Counted from the stretch's first letter, positions 6,479-15,629 are shown. The stretch is 29,291 nucleotides of DNA from Bacteroidales bacterium UBA1410 (GCA_002305015.1 DBPW01000010.1:1-29291); one strand, 5' to 3'. Made by a program: numbers and translations. The notes: a model not told the origin generated them from the letters alone.

Positions 6479-9400
6479 TTATTTCTTGAAATAGTCGTCT
6501 ATTTCTTTTTTGTTTTTGATAGGAATGATTGTGAACCCATAATCAACGGGGGTAGAAGAGGGTTTAATCATATATTGATCAAGTGGTAAAGCGCCCCAAC
6601 TATTATTTCCACCCAATCCCTGCATGCGGTAATCAATAAATAGATCGACCAATGGAGAGGGTTTATAATCGTTAAGATGTTTGGGACGAGGAGCAGCCCC
6701 AACCGGTGCATCAAGATTCAGTGATTCACCATCTGAAATGGTTTCCAGTAAATAGTTTGAAGCATTGAATTCAAATGTGTCATCCGCAACAAATAGCAAT
6801 CCTTTACCTGACGATTGCGTTAAAGCCAGCCAGTTGACATCAACATAATGTCCGTTTTCTTGAGGGCGTATATATTTGGTTACCATTTCTTTGATCGGGC
6901 ATGAATATCGATCCACGAATGTTGAAGTTTTACGATCATCGTAGTTTTCCCATTGTCCTCGGCCATAATATTCTGCATTTACGATATAATTGGGTAACTG
7001 CATTCTCATCCCAATTCTAGGAATGAAAGGGAGTTCGCAGCGAGAAGCATCAAAATGATTATCAACCCGAATGATTCCGTTATTATATATTGTATAAGTT
7101 ACAGTATTAATTGCATTGGTTTGAGGATAGGTATAACGATAACTGATGGTTGTTTCATCTCCTTGACTCACCTTGAAATCTTCTGCTTTCAGTTCTTGAT
7201 AGCTGGCTTTTTCCCAAGCATTCAATTTTCTTGGAAGCTGAGCCCCATAGTCATTATCGGTTGGTGCCCGCCAGAAGAATGGACGCAGTCCGAAACCATC
7301 ATTTACATACTCTGTTCCATTAACTTTATATGAAGTAAGCACTCCGCTTGCTTTGTCGAAAATTGCCTTAAAGTTGCTCCCGTTTACAATTAATGTTGTT
7401 CCGTCATCTTTTACGGTAGCTGTTTTGAGATGAGATGCAAGTTGTAATTTGGGAAAATCGTTTACGGTAAATTGTTCACGAGCAACAACCCATCCGGCAG
7501 GAATAAGTCGATTGTCTTGTCGCTGTTTCATTTCGAAAACGATGCTCAATTGTTTTTTCGAATTGGCAAAAGATGCAAAATTCGGGATGCTTACTTTTTC
7601 GGTTTCTTGAGGCTTCACATTTATTGTGAGCTTTCCTTCGGTCAGTTTTTTACCCTCCGATTTAATGGTATAGAAGAAATTATACTGGCTTAAATCTATG
7701 AAAAAATTCTCGTTATATATTTCTACAGTGCCTTTTTCAGGGTCGAAATTTTTAAACCAAACATTCTGATACACTTTACGCATTTCTTCGGTTTGGGGTT
7801 TGGTAGTTCTATCGGGAAAGATAACCCCATTGATACAGAAATTGCCTGATGATGGAGTCCCTTTAGGACCGAAATCGCCTCCGTAAGCCCAGAATTTGTT
7901 TCCCTCTTTATCTTTTTGGGCAATTCCTTGATCAACCCAGTCCCAAATGCAGCCACCTTGCAGCAACGGATATTTTCGGATAATATCCCAATATTCGATA
8001 AAATTACCCAAACTGTTACCCATTGCATGAGCATATTCGCAAAGGATAAGCGGACGATCGGATCGCGGACTTTGTGCATATCTTTCGATATCGGCAGGAG
8101 TACTGTACATCGGACAATAAATATCCGTATTCCATTCCATTCCGGCACGTTCATATTGTACCGGTCGCGAGTTATCGCGTTTTTTTATCCAAAGATACGT
8201 TTCGTAAAAATTGTAACCGTTTCCGGCTTCGTTCCCTAACGACCATGTGATTACGCAAGGATGATTCTTGTCGCGTTCCACCATGTTTCGGGTACGGTTC
8301 AAGTGACTTTCAAGAAATAAAAGATTATTTCCCAGCGTTCCTCCTTTACGAAGATCATAACCCATGCCGTGACTTTCTATATTGGCTTCATCAATTACGT
8401 AAATGCCGTATTCGTCGGCCAGTTTGTAAAACAATTCGGATTGAGGATAATGAGAAGTACGTACTGTGTTTACATTGTACTTACGGAAAAGTTCAAAATC
8501 TTTTCTTATGAGTTCTTCGCTAACGTAGTGCCCTGTATATTCGTTGTGTTCGTGGGTATTTACTCCTTTAATCAGAACCGGTTTCCCATTAATTAAAAAC
8601 TGTTTGTTTTTAATTTCGGCCGTTCTAAAGCCAACTTTTACAGCTGTAGCCTCAAGGGTTTTGTTATTGCCATCTTTAAGTTCGATAGCGAGCGTATATA
8701 AATTGGGTTCTTCTGCCGACCATTGTTTGACGTTTGGAATATCGTTCGCAAAAGTTATTAAGGTATTTTCCTTTGTATTGCCTGATTGCGATCCATTGCT
8801 CACAACTTGGCCATCTTTATCCTTCAATTCATACGAAACGCTGAAATTTTCGGTAGCATTATCAGTGTTTGCAATCGTTACTTCCAATGCAAATTTTCCG
8901 TTTTTATAGTTTTCATCCAATGGAGTGTGTGCAAAAAAATCGGCAATATGTGTTTTTGGGCGGGCATAGACATAAACGTCGCGTTCCAATCCCGATAAGC
9001 GCCAAAAATCCTGACATTCCATGTAAGTAGCATCCGAGAACCGATGGATTTGTATGGCCAACACATTTTTTCCGGCTTTTGCCAAACGGGAAATATTAAA
9101 ACGGGCCGGAGTTTTGCTGTCTTTGGTCATACCCAGAAATTTACCGTTAAGATAGAAGTAGGCGGCTCCTTTTGTGCCGTCTGAACTGAGAATGATATCT
9201 TTTCCGATCCACGATTGTGGAATTTCGAATTCTTTTCGATATGTTCCCGTAGGATTAAACTCCTTTGGAACCAGCGGTGGATTGGGCCTATCCCAATAGG
9301 GAGGATAACCGGGCGATACAAATTCGTAACCCGTATTTACATAAATAGGTACGCCAAATCCCTGAATTTCCCAATTGCCGGGAACATGGATGTCATTCCA

Positions 9401-9700
9401 ACTTTTGTCGTTAAAATTTTCTTCACAAAATCCATCCATCGGACGTTCGTTGAAATTATCCGTGTAATGAAATTTCCATTTACCGTTCAAAAGAAGGGAT
9501 TCACTTCCTTTTGAAGAGTATGGCGCATTAAGAGCGTCGTTTACATTGGTGAATGAGAAGAAACCGGCTCGTGCGGGTTCTTTGTTCAGTGCAATCAAAT
9601 TGGGATCGGTAATTTCGGCATAGCGGTTTTTTTGATCTTGAGCATTCAAAACCCCTATTCCCAATCCTACGAATAAAGAAATTAGGAAATACTTTTTCAT
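6479..9700 (-). CDS. lacZ: Exported glycoside hydrolase family 2 beta-galactosidase
   Basis: This 1073-residue protein has a signal peptide ending at VLNAQ (about residue 21), so it acts in the periplasm or on the envelope. It has the full LacZ layout: a sugar-binding jelly roll (about 60-245), immunoglobulin-like domain, TIM barrel with HEHN near 383, acid/base Glu491 in SLGNEAGNGY and nucleophile Glu555 in LILCEYAHAMGN, then the beta-galactosidase small-chain domain. It should hydrolyse terminal beta-galactosides from oligosaccharides. Length and motifs match E. coli-type LacZ (about 1020 residues) plus the signal peptide. It is transcribed alone, between a bidirectional terminator and its own upstream -7 box, and no SusC/SusD pair is next to it. 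GH2 specificity cannot be settled from motifs alone. Confidence 0.93.
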   Translation of the reverse strand: MKKYFLISLFVGLGIGVLNAQDQKNRYAEITDPNLIALNKEPARAGFFSFTNVNDALNAPYSSKGSESLLLNGKWKFHYTDNFNERPMDGFCEENFNDKSWNDIHVPGNWEIQGFGVPIYVNTGYEFVSPGYPPYWDRPNPPLVPKEFNPTGTYRKEFEIPQSWIGKDIILSSDGTKGAAYFYLNGKFLGMTKDSKTPARFNISRLAKAGKNVLAIQIHRFSDATYMECQDFWRLSGLERDVYVYARPKTHIADFFAHTPLDENYKNGKFALEVTIANTDNATENFSVSYELKDKDGQVVSNGSQSGNTKENTLITFANDIPNVKQWSAEEPNLYTLAIELKDGNNKTLEATAVKVGFRTAEIKNKQFLINGKPVLIKGVNTHEHNEYTGHYVSEELIRKDFELFRKYNVNTVRTSHYPQSELFYKLADEYGIYVIDEANIESHGMGYDLRKGGTLGNNLLFLESHLNRTRNMVERDKNHPCVITWSLGNEAGNGYNFYETYLWIKKRDNSRPVQYERAGMEWNTDIYCPMYSTPADIERYAQSPRSDRPLILCEYAHAMGNSLGNFIEYWDIIRKYPLLQGGCIWDWVDQGIAQKDKEGNKFWAYGGDFGPKGTPSSGNFCINGVIFPDRTTKPQTEEMRKVYQNVWFKNFDPEKGTVEIYNENFFIDLSQYNFFYTIKSEGKKLTEGKLTINVKPQETEKVSIPNFASFANSKKQLSIVFEMKQRQDNRLIPAGWVVAREQFTVNDFPKLQLASHLKTATVKDDGTTLIVNGSNFKAIFDKASGVLTSYKVNGTEYVNDGFGLRPFFWRAPTDNDYGAQLPRKLNAWEKASYQELKAEDFKVSQGDETTISYRYTYPQTNAINTVTYTIYNNGIIRVDNHFDASRCELPFIPRIGMRMQLPNYIVNAEYYGRGQWENYDDRKTSTFVDRYSCPIKEMVTKYIRPQENGHYVDVNWLALTQSSGKGLLFVADDTFEFNASNYLLETISDGESLNLDAPVGAAPRPKHLNDYKPSPLVDLFIDYRMQGLGGNNSWGALPLDQYMIKPSSTPVDYGFTIIPIKNKKEIDDYFKK

Positions 9701-9737
9701 GTTTTACAGCGTTATCAATTATAAAAATGTGTTTTCG

Positions 9738-9745
9738 CAAAGATA
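9738..9745 (-). promoter_or_regulatory. -7 box for the beta-galactosidase gene
   Basis: The minus strand reads TATCTTTG, an exact TAnnTTTG element, 38 bases before the lacZ ATG. No clear TTTG is present at the -33 distance, which may mean an activator is needed. Confidence 0.55.
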
Positions 9746-9851
9746 AAATAAAATTTCGGGTAAAGTGTACGAAACCAACTTAAAAAATAAACCAATAGTG
9801 GTTTTGTGAGATGGTTTTTTAAGTATATTTCCATAAAAACGGAAAAAGCAG

Positions 9852-9859
9852 TACTTTTG
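9852..9859 (+). promoter_or_regulatory. -7 box for the U32 gene
   Basis: TACTTTTG is an exact TAnnTTTG element. It ends 3 bases before the upstream ATG (9862) and 18 before the next in-frame ATG (9877), so transcription probably begins at or after the upstream ATG. Confidence 0.55.
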
Positions 9860-9876
9860 CCATGGAGAATAGCAGT

Positions 9877-11145
9877 ATGAGAGACCGTTGCAATTACGAA
9901 ATCATGGCACCCGCAGGATCTTATGAGTCATTAATGGCTGCGATTCAGGGTGGAGCCGATTCAATCTATTTTGGGGTTGAAGGGCTGAATATGCGTGCCC
10001 GGTCTTCAAACAATTTCACGATAGATGATCTTCACCGTATTGCACAGATTTGCAAAGAGCACAATATCAAGAGCTACCTAACGGTAAATACCATTATTTA
10101 CAATGATGATCTATCGTTAATGCACAAAATAATCGATGCTGCAAAGGAAGCCGGCCTTTCCGCCATTATTGCTGCCGATGTAGCGGTTTTGATGTATGCT
10201 CGCAGTATCGGAATGGAGGTGCATCTTTCAACTCAACTCAATATTACCAACACCGAAGCGTTGAAGTTCTATGCTCAATTTGCCGATGTGGTTGTACTGG
10301 CACGCGAATTGAACTTGGATCAGGTGGCAGGTATTCATAAAGACATTGTTGACCTGCAGATAAAAGGTCCTTCGGGCGAATTGGTCCGCATCGAAATGTT
10401 TGCACATGGGGCTTTGTGCATGGCTGTATCGGGCAAGTGTTATTTGAGTTTGCATGAGAAGAATCTATCGGCCAATCGGGGCGAATGCAATCAGATTTGT
10501 CGTCGTGCTTATACTGTGAAAGACAAAGACAGTGAAATCGAGTTGAATATCGATAACGAATACATCATGTCACCTAAGGATTTGAAGACCATTCATTTTT
10601 TGAATAAAATGATGGATGCCGGTGTTCGGGTGTTTAAGATCGAAGGTCGTGCCCGTGGACCAGAATACGTACGCATTGTAACTGCCTGTTATAAAGAAGC
10701 TGTGCAGGCATATTGTGACGATACGTTTACACAGGAAAAAATCGACAGATGGAACGAACAATTGGCTTCGGTTTTCAATCGTGGCTTTTGGGACGGGTAT
10801 TATCTCGGCCAACGTTTAGGCGAGTGGACGCATCGCTACGGATCAGGGGCTACCAAGCGAAAAGTGTACGTGGGTAAAGCCATTAAATTTTTCAACAACC
10901 TGAGTGTGGCTGAGTTTCTTGTGGAAACACAATCGGTTAAAGAGGGCGATGAATTGCTGATTACCGGCCCGACCACCGGTGCTGTTTTTTTTACGGCCCA
11001 CGATATTCGGGTAAACTTGCAAACAGTTACCGAAGCGGCGAAAGGCGATCATTTTTCCATTAAAACTCCGGCGAAAATCCGTCCCAACGATCAACTTTTT
11101 AAAATGGTCAAAACCGAACGGCGAGGCACTGCTCATGAAAGATGA
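9877..11145 (+). CDS. trhP: U32 family protein, TrhP-like tRNA hydroxylation factor
   Basis: The protein has 422 residues from this ATG. U32 proteins were once called collagenases, but E. coli TrhP (YegQ) is needed for prephenate-dependent hydroxylation of uridine 34 in tRNA. Seen here are the N-terminal EIMAPAGSYESLMAAI, the TIM-barrel segments with HLSTQLN and VVLARELNLDQV, and the cysteine-bearing signature HGALCMAVSGKCYLS...GECNQICRR, whose four cysteines are the likely iron-sulfur ligands. Length and the C-terminal beta-domain match TrhP rather than the longer RlhA. An upstream ATG at 9862 adds five residues, but the -7 box at 9852-9859 would put the transcript start at or past it, and relatives begin at about this point. 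The specific TrhP assignment, rather than another U32 branch, is moderately sure. Confidence 0.82.
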   Translation: MRDRCNYEIMAPAGSYESLMAAIQGGADSIYFGVEGLNMRARSSNNFTIDDLHRIAQICKEHNIKSYLTVNTIIYNDDLSLMHKIIDAAKEAGLSAIIAADVAVLMYARSIGMEVHLSTQLNITNTEALKFYAQFADVVVLARELNLDQVAGIHKDIVDLQIKGPSGELVRIEMFAHGALCMAVSGKCYLSLHEKNLSANRGECNQICRRAYTVKDKDSEIELNIDNEYIMSPKDLKTIHFLNKMMDAGVRVFKIEGRARGPEYVRIVTACYKEAVQAYCDDTFTQEKIDRWNEQLASVFNRGFWDGYYLGQRLGEWTHRYGSGATKRKVYVGKAIKFFNNLSVAEFLVETQSVKEGDELLITGPTTGAVFFTAHDIRVNLQTVTEAAKGDHFSIKTPAKIRPNDQLFKMVKTERRGTAHER

Positions 11146-11148
11146 AAA

Positions 11149-11166
11149 ATCGTTTTTTTAAACGAT
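11149..11166 (-). terminator. Terminator overlapping the nhaD stop codon
   Basis: On the minus strand ATCGTTT, loop AAAA and AAACGAT form a perfect 7-bp stem followed by five T. The 5' arm encodes the last codons and the TAA of the antiporter. It lies 4 bases past the stop of the convergent U32 gene, so it may also act as a weak end for that transcript, though the plus strand lacks a T-tract. Confidence 0.6.
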
Positions 11167-12588
11167 AAGCATGTGTTGCAGAATATAAATTCCTGCACCG
11201 GCCAGATAGCCGATAAGAGCAATGGGGGTCATGCGTTTTAAATACCATCCGAAAGATACCCCTTCTATTCCCATGAAAACCACACCTGCCGCCGATCCGA
11301 TAATAAGAATGTTGCCGCCCACGCCGGCACAGTAGGCGATAAAATGCCAGAATATGCCATCAGGTACAAAATTTTGCATAAAGGCAGGATCTGCGAACGT
11401 AGATAATGTTGCCGGATCAACCAACGGATACATTCCGATAGCTGCAGCCACTAAGGGTACGTTATCTACTACGGATGAAAGTAATCCGATTAAAATCCCT
11501 TGTTCATAAATGTTGGGCACTTTTTGAGCCAGGAATTCCGATGCACTTCCCAATATTCCGGCTTTTTGAAGGGCATCTACAGCAAGCAGAATGCCTAAAA
11601 AAAACATCAACGTAGAGAAATCTAATCGTTTAAATACTTTTGATACCCTTACTTTATTTTTCTCGTCGATGGTTACTTTATAATTGTAAATGATTTCTGT
11701 ATAAATCCACATCAAGCTTACACCAAACAGTAACCAGATGAAAGGCGGTAAATTGGTGATCGCTTTAAAAACGGGAGAAAGGACCAGAATGAGCAGCCCG
11801 AAAATCAGAATAGCCAATCGATCGGAAGAAGACATGTAGTTTTGTGGTTTCTTTTGTGGATGAGGATTCGTCTTTTCCGGGTTGTCTTTAATTTTGCCAT
11901 GAAAGAAAAATTGCGCCACAAAAGTAGGGATTGCCATGGAAACGAGACTTGGCAAGAAAAGTTGAGGGATAATCTTGTACGTTACATTTCCTTTTGTCCA
12001 CAGCATAATCGTAGTCACATCACCTATGGGCGACCAAGCTCCTCCACTGTTTGCCGCAATCACAATAATCCCACCGAACAGCCATCGTTCACGCGGATCG
12101 GGTATGATTCGTCTGACAAGCATGAGCATGATAATGGTAATGGTAAGATTGTCGAGTACGGCAGACATGAAAAACGTGATAAAACCAATAAGCCACAACA
12201 AACGCCTTTTATGACGGGTAGTGATGTGGTCGGTAATATACGTAAACCCTCCGTGTACGTCGATGATTTCTACTATCGTCATCGCTGCCAGGAGGAACAA
12301 AATGGTCTCCCCGATATCGCCGAGGGATTCGAGAATTTGAAAGTTGACTACAAAATCCCTGATTTGCTCTTTATAAGAATAGGATTGCAACGCAGGATTC
12401 AAATCCAGGTAATGTCGGAATTGATCCGGTGCCACCTGTGGAACAATATCGGGAGCAATATAAAGATAAATGATCCAAAGTAAGGTGCCGAGTAGCAGTG
12501 CAATGCTTGCTTTATTGATGCGGATAGATTGTTCCATCGCAATCAACAAATAACCGGCTATAAAAAGGATAATTATGAGTATAATCAT
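11158..12588 (-). CDS. nhaD: NhaD-type sodium/proton antiporter
   Basis: The protein has 476 residues, with about 12 hydrophobic membrane segments across its length. Conserved ion-transporter-superfamily segments are present: SAVLDNLTITIIMLMLV, NSGGAWSPIGDVTTIML, SSVVDNVPLVAA and GVGGNILIIGSAAGVVFMGIEG, all characteristic of NhaD. It exchanges cytoplasmic Na+ (or Li+) for protons at the inner membrane, giving salt and alkaline-pH tolerance. The frame extends to 12618, but the ten extra residues precede the first membrane segment and relatives begin with MIIL-like sequence, so the ATG at 12588 is chosen. It is the last gene of a minus-strand run after the gamma-carbonic anhydrase; the 89-base gap could hold its own promoter, but I see no clear one. 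Confidence 0.9.
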   Translation of the reverse strand: MIILIIILFIAGYLLIAMEQSIRINKASIALLLGTLLWIIYLYIAPDIVPQVAPDQFRHYLDLNPALQSYSYKEQIRDFVVNFQILESLGDIGETILFLLAAMTIVEIIDVHGGFTYITDHITTRHKRRLLWLIGFITFFMSAVLDNLTITIIMLMLVRRIIPDPRERWLFGGIIVIAANSGGAWSPIGDVTTIMLWTKGNVTYKIIPQLFLPSLVSMAIPTFVAQFFFHGKIKDNPEKTNPHPQKKPQNYMSSSDRLAILIFGLLILVLSPVFKAITNLPPFIWLLFGVSLMWIYTEIIYNYKVTIDEKNKVRVSKVFKRLDFSTLMFFLGILLAVDALQKAGILGSASEFLAQKVPNIYEQGILIGLLSSVVDNVPLVAAAIGMYPLVDPATLSTFADPAFMQNFVPDGIFWHFIAYCAGVGGNILIIGSAAGVVFMGIEGVSFGWYLKRMTPIALIGYLAGAGIYILQHMLIV

Positions 12589-12677
12589 ACAAATCGAAAT
12601 GTAGGAGAAACAATACACTTTTCGTTGCGGTTCTTATGAACCCATCGTCCGATTATTCCATGAATAAGCAAAACGAT

Positions 12678-13202
12678 TTATTTATTTTCTTCTTTATACC
12701 ATTCGGAATACATGAGATAGTTCCGGGCAATTTTTTGATTCATTTCTTTCGACTGTTCGGCGTCGACTTTCTTGACGAATTTGGCAGGAACGCCTGCATA
12801 TATGCTGCCGGGTTCAACTATTGTATTGCTTAGAACCACCGCGCCGGCAGCAATAATGGACCCTTCACCAATTATCGCATGATCCAATACGATAGCCCCC
12901 ATGCCGATAAGTGCCCCGTCTTCTATTTTGGCTCCATGTATCACCACATTGTGACCAATTGAAACATCGTCGCCAATTTCGGTAACCGATTTTTCGTATA
13001 AGGTATGAATCACTGTGCCATCCTGGATATTTACCCTGTTTCCGATGCGGATGGAGTTGACATCGCCACGTAAGACGGCATTAAACCATACACTGCAATG
13101 GTTTCCAATAATTACGTCACCAATCACGGTGGCATTATCGGCCAGAAATGTATTTTCTCCTATTTTCGGGGTAAATCCTCTTACTGATTTGATAAGCGCC
13201 AT
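12678..13202 (-). CDS. Gamma-class carbonic anhydrase family protein
   Basis: The 174-residue protein is a left-handed beta-helix built from hexapeptide repeats ([LIV]G-type turns such as IGDVIIGNHCSVW, IGEGSIIAAGAVV), ending in an alpha helix. All three zinc-binding histidines of the gamma class are in place: His66 in DGTVIHT, and His84 and His89 in GHNVVIHG. Family members interconvert CO2 and bicarbonate, though many YrdA/PaaY-like members are inactive or of unknown substrate; the loop that carries the extra catalytic residues in Methanosarcina Cam is not evident. It starts 15 bases after the aminopeptidase stop and is probably in its operon. Activity is not assured; the fold and family are. 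Confidence 0.88.
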   Translation of the reverse strand: MALIKSVRGFTPKIGENTFLADNATVIGDVIIGNHCSVWFNAVLRGDVNSIRIGNRVNIQDGTVIHTLYEKSVTEIGDDVSIGHNVVIHGAKIEDGALIGMGAIVLDHAIIGEGSIIAAGAVVLSNTIVEPGSIYAGVPAKFVKKVDAEQSKEMNQKIARNYLMYSEWYKEENK

Positions 13203-13217
13203 TTTGAATGATTCTTT

Positions 13218-15014
13218 TTATATTGCTTTTGTTTTTACTTTCAACCAGGCTTTTTCTTCATCGTTCAGATGGTGTTGCAATTTATCGTATACCATCCGGT
13301 GATAGTTGTTAAGCCATGTTTTTTCTTTCTCGGTAAGCATATCCGTTTCAACAGGTTTAGTGTCGATTGGGCAAAGGGTAAGGGTTTCAAAATGATAGAA
13401 TGTACCGAAATCTTCGGTTTTTTTGTATTCCTCGGCAACTACCAGGTTTTCTATGCGGATGCCGTATTGATCGGTACGATAGATACCCGGTTCGTTGGAA
13501 GTAACCATTCCTTTTTTGAGCGGAGTGGGATTTTCTTCCGTGCGAATGTTTTGCGGGCCTTCGTGCACATTAAGGAAATGGCCGATGCCGTGGCCGGTAC
13601 CATGCCAGTAGGTTTCGCAATCATCCCACAGTGGTTTGCGAGCCAAAATATCAAGCTGCGACCCTCGTGTTCCTTCGGGGTATATAGCTGTTGCCAACGC
13701 AATATGTCCCTTTAGTACCTTGGTATAGTCTTTTTTCATTTGAGGAGTGACTTCACCCAGGGCAATTGTACGTGTTATGTCTGTTGTTCCATGCATAAAT
13801 TGGGCTCCCGAATCGATAAGCAGCAACCCTTTGGGTTCTATAGTTGAATTGCTTTCGGGAGTAGCACTGTAGTGAACGATGGCTCCGTGTGCAGCATAAC
13901 CCGCAATGGTACCGAAACTTTCACCCATATACTGATCCTGCTTCGAACGGAATTCCCTTAACTTTTCTGCAATGGTCATTTCCGTTACCTTACCTGTAGG
14001 TACTGCTTTTTCCAACCACATATAAAATCGGGTCAATGCCACTCCGTCTTTCACCATTGCGCGGCGAAAACCGTTCAGTTCGGTTTCGTTCTTCATACTT
14101 TTCATCAGGTCGATTGGCGAAGGGCGATCAATAACCTTACATCTTTCGCAAAGTGCTCTATAAAGGGAATAATTTATTTTGCTTTCTGTTACGCAAACCG
14201 TTGTTTTTTCAGGAAGTTTTTCAATATAATCGAAGATATGGTTATAATCAGCCGTTTTTATGCCTTGCAATTGCAGTTCCGAAGCGATTGACGGGGTGAG
14301 TTTGTCGGAATCGATAAACAAAATGGATTCATTTTTCGAAACATACCCATAGGCAACAGCCACCGGATTGTATTCTACATCATTGCCTCTGATGTTAAAT
14401 GTCCAAGCAACGGCATCGAGTGTTGCAATAACAATTCCGTCAGCTCCTGCTTTATCGATTTCCTTAATGATTCGTTCAATTTTGCTTTTAGTCGATTCTC
14501 CTGTAATTTCTTCGGAAAGGGTAAAAATTTTGTTTTTGGGTATTTCCGGCCGATCTTCCCATATTTCTTCAAAAGGATCAAATCCCGTTTCTGTTTCAAT
14601 CCCTTTCGACTCGAGTTTGTTTATCAGATTTTTGGCTTCCGATGCTGCATACACCATTCCATCGATGCCAACTTTTCCGCCCTTGCCTACTTGTTCAATG
14701 ACCCAGTCGATCATATCCGGTGTTTCGGGCATACCCATTTTATACAAATCAAATCCTGTTCCTTCCAGTTGTTGTGCAGCTTGAAGAAAATAGCGCGAAT
14801 CCGTCCATACACCTGCCTGTTTCCTTGTGATTACTGCAGTTCCTGCCGATCCGGTAAAGCCGGTAATCCATTTTCTGCATTCCCATCTTTTTGGCGGATA
14901 TTCACTTAGATGTGGATCGGTGCTCGGAACAATGAAAGCATCCAGATGCTGCATTTCCATGAATTTTCTCAAAGCTGAAAGCCTTTCGATGATTTGATTG
15001 GGTTTTGTTGTCAT
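13218..15014 (-). CDS. pepP: Xaa-Pro aminopeptidase (M24B)
   Basis: This 598-residue protein has the three-domain plan of eukaryotic-type aminopeptidase P: two creatinase-like N-terminal domains (about 5-130 and 150-310) and a C-terminal pita-bread M24 domain. The five metal ligands are visible: Asp pair in DSGAQFMHGTTDIT, His in GTGHGIGHFLNVHEGP, Glu in SNEPGIY and Glu in GIRIENLVV. It removes the N-terminal residue before proline in the cytoplasm using two Mn2+/Zn2+ ions. The frame continues to a GTG at 15032, but the ATG at 15014 is preferred; the six additional codons are lysine- and asparagine-rich and lie close to the -7 box. No signal peptide. It heads the aminopeptidase, carbonic anhydrase, antiporter run. 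Confidence 0.9.
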   Translation of the reverse strand: MTTKPNQIIERLSALRKFMEMQHLDAFIVPSTDPHLSEYPPKRWECRKWITGFTGSAGTAVITRKQAGVWTDSRYFLQAAQQLEGTGFDLYKMGMPETPDMIDWVIEQVGKGGKVGIDGMVYAASEAKNLINKLESKGIETETGFDPFEEIWEDRPEIPKNKIFTLSEEITGESTKSKIERIIKEIDKAGADGIVIATLDAVAWTFNIRGNDVEYNPVAVAYGYVSKNESILFIDSDKLTPSIASELQLQGIKTADYNHIFDYIEKLPEKTTVCVTESKINYSLYRALCERCKVIDRPSPIDLMKSMKNETELNGFRRAMVKDGVALTRFYMWLEKAVPTGKVTEMTIAEKLREFRSKQDQYMGESFGTIAGYAAHGAIVHYSATPESNSTIEPKGLLLIDSGAQFMHGTTDITRTIALGEVTPQMKKDYTKVLKGHIALATAIYPEGTRGSQLDILARKPLWDDCETYWHGTGHGIGHFLNVHEGPQNIRTEENPTPLKKGMVTSNEPGIYRTDQYGIRIENLVVAEEYKKTEDFGTFYHFETLTLCPIDTKPVETDMLTEKEKTWLNNYHRMVYDKLQHHLNDEEKAWLKVKTKAI

Positions 15015-15036
15015 GTTATTTTTTGTTTTCACACAA

Positions 15037-15044
15037 CAAATGTA
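15037..15044 (-). promoter_or_regulatory. -7 box for the aminopeptidase operon
   Basis: The minus strand reads TACATTTG, an exact TAnnTTTG element 22 bases before the aminopeptidase ATG. It is the left arm of a 9-bp inverted repeat whose right arm is the folB -7 box. Confidence 0.55.
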
Positions 15045-15056
15045 AGAACATTTCGT

Positions 15057-15064
15057 TACATTTG
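15057..15064 (+). promoter_or_regulatory. -7 box for folB
   Basis: TACATTTG is an exact TAnnTTTG element 22 bases before the folB ATG. It is the mirror image of the minus-strand box at 15037-15044. No good TTTG is found at the -33 position on either strand. Confidence 0.55.
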
Positions 15065-15086
15065 AGCTTTAAAAAAGTTGAAATAA

Positions 15087-15440
15087 ATGAAAACGGTTAT
15101 AGAACTGAAGAATATGCGTTTTTTCGCCCATCACGGCGTATTTTCTCAGGAAACGGTGGTTGGGAACGAATTTATGGTTAATCTCCGTATCGAAGCCGAT
15201 CTTTCTAAAGCTTGTAAAACCGACAACATTGAAGATACTATAAATTATGCAGCCGCATACGAATTAGTGAAATCGGAGATGCTAAAACCATCGCAACTTA
15301 TGGAAAATGCAGCCTATCGGATATTGGAACGAATAAAATCGTCGTTTCCACAAATAGTGCATCTTGAAGTGAGAATTGCCAAAATGAATCCGCCGGTGGG
15401 AGGGGAAACGGAATGCAGTCAAATTTCCCTGAGTTATTAA
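15087..15440 (+). CDS. folB: Dihydroneopterin aldolase
   Basis: The 117-residue protein has the normal length for FolB, which cleaves 7,8-dihydroneopterin to 6-hydroxymethyl-dihydropterin and glycolaldehyde in folate synthesis. The N-terminal FFAHHGVFSQE matches the family signature (xxGxHGVxxxE), DTINYAAAYELVKSEM supplies the active-site Tyr region, and AKMNPPVGGETECSQISL is the usual C-terminal (K.P) motif with the catalytic lysine. It is transcribed alone, back to back with the aminopeptidase operon. Confidence 0.93.
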   Translation: MKTVIELKNMRFFAHHGVFSQETVVGNEFMVNLRIEADLSKACKTDNIEDTINYAAAYELVKSEMLKPSQLMENAAYRILERIKSSFPQIVHLEVRIAKMNPPVGGETECSQISLSY

Positions 15441-15629
15441 AGTTAAGTCTGCTTTAAAAAAGTCCAAAATGCTTATAATAAATTTTGTAAAAACTTGATT
15501 ATTAGGTCCATTTTTTGCTCATGTTCGGTAAATACGACTTATTCAAGTGGATCAAAGTTGAATATTTTGTTGGAGAATTAGACGTGCAAATCTGACGTCT
15601 TGCGACAATAAGAAATACATATCATGGCT

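Noticed and set aside
7055..9514. Several open frames of 70-140 codons on the plus strand opposite the beta-galactosidase gene
   Set aside because: They lie antisense within a well-supported gene, lack promoters and recognisable domains, and arise from its codon composition.
11842..12483. A 213-codon plus-strand frame opposite nhaD
   Set aside because: The translation is rich in His, Arg and Ser without any fold signature and is fully antisense to a clear membrane protein.
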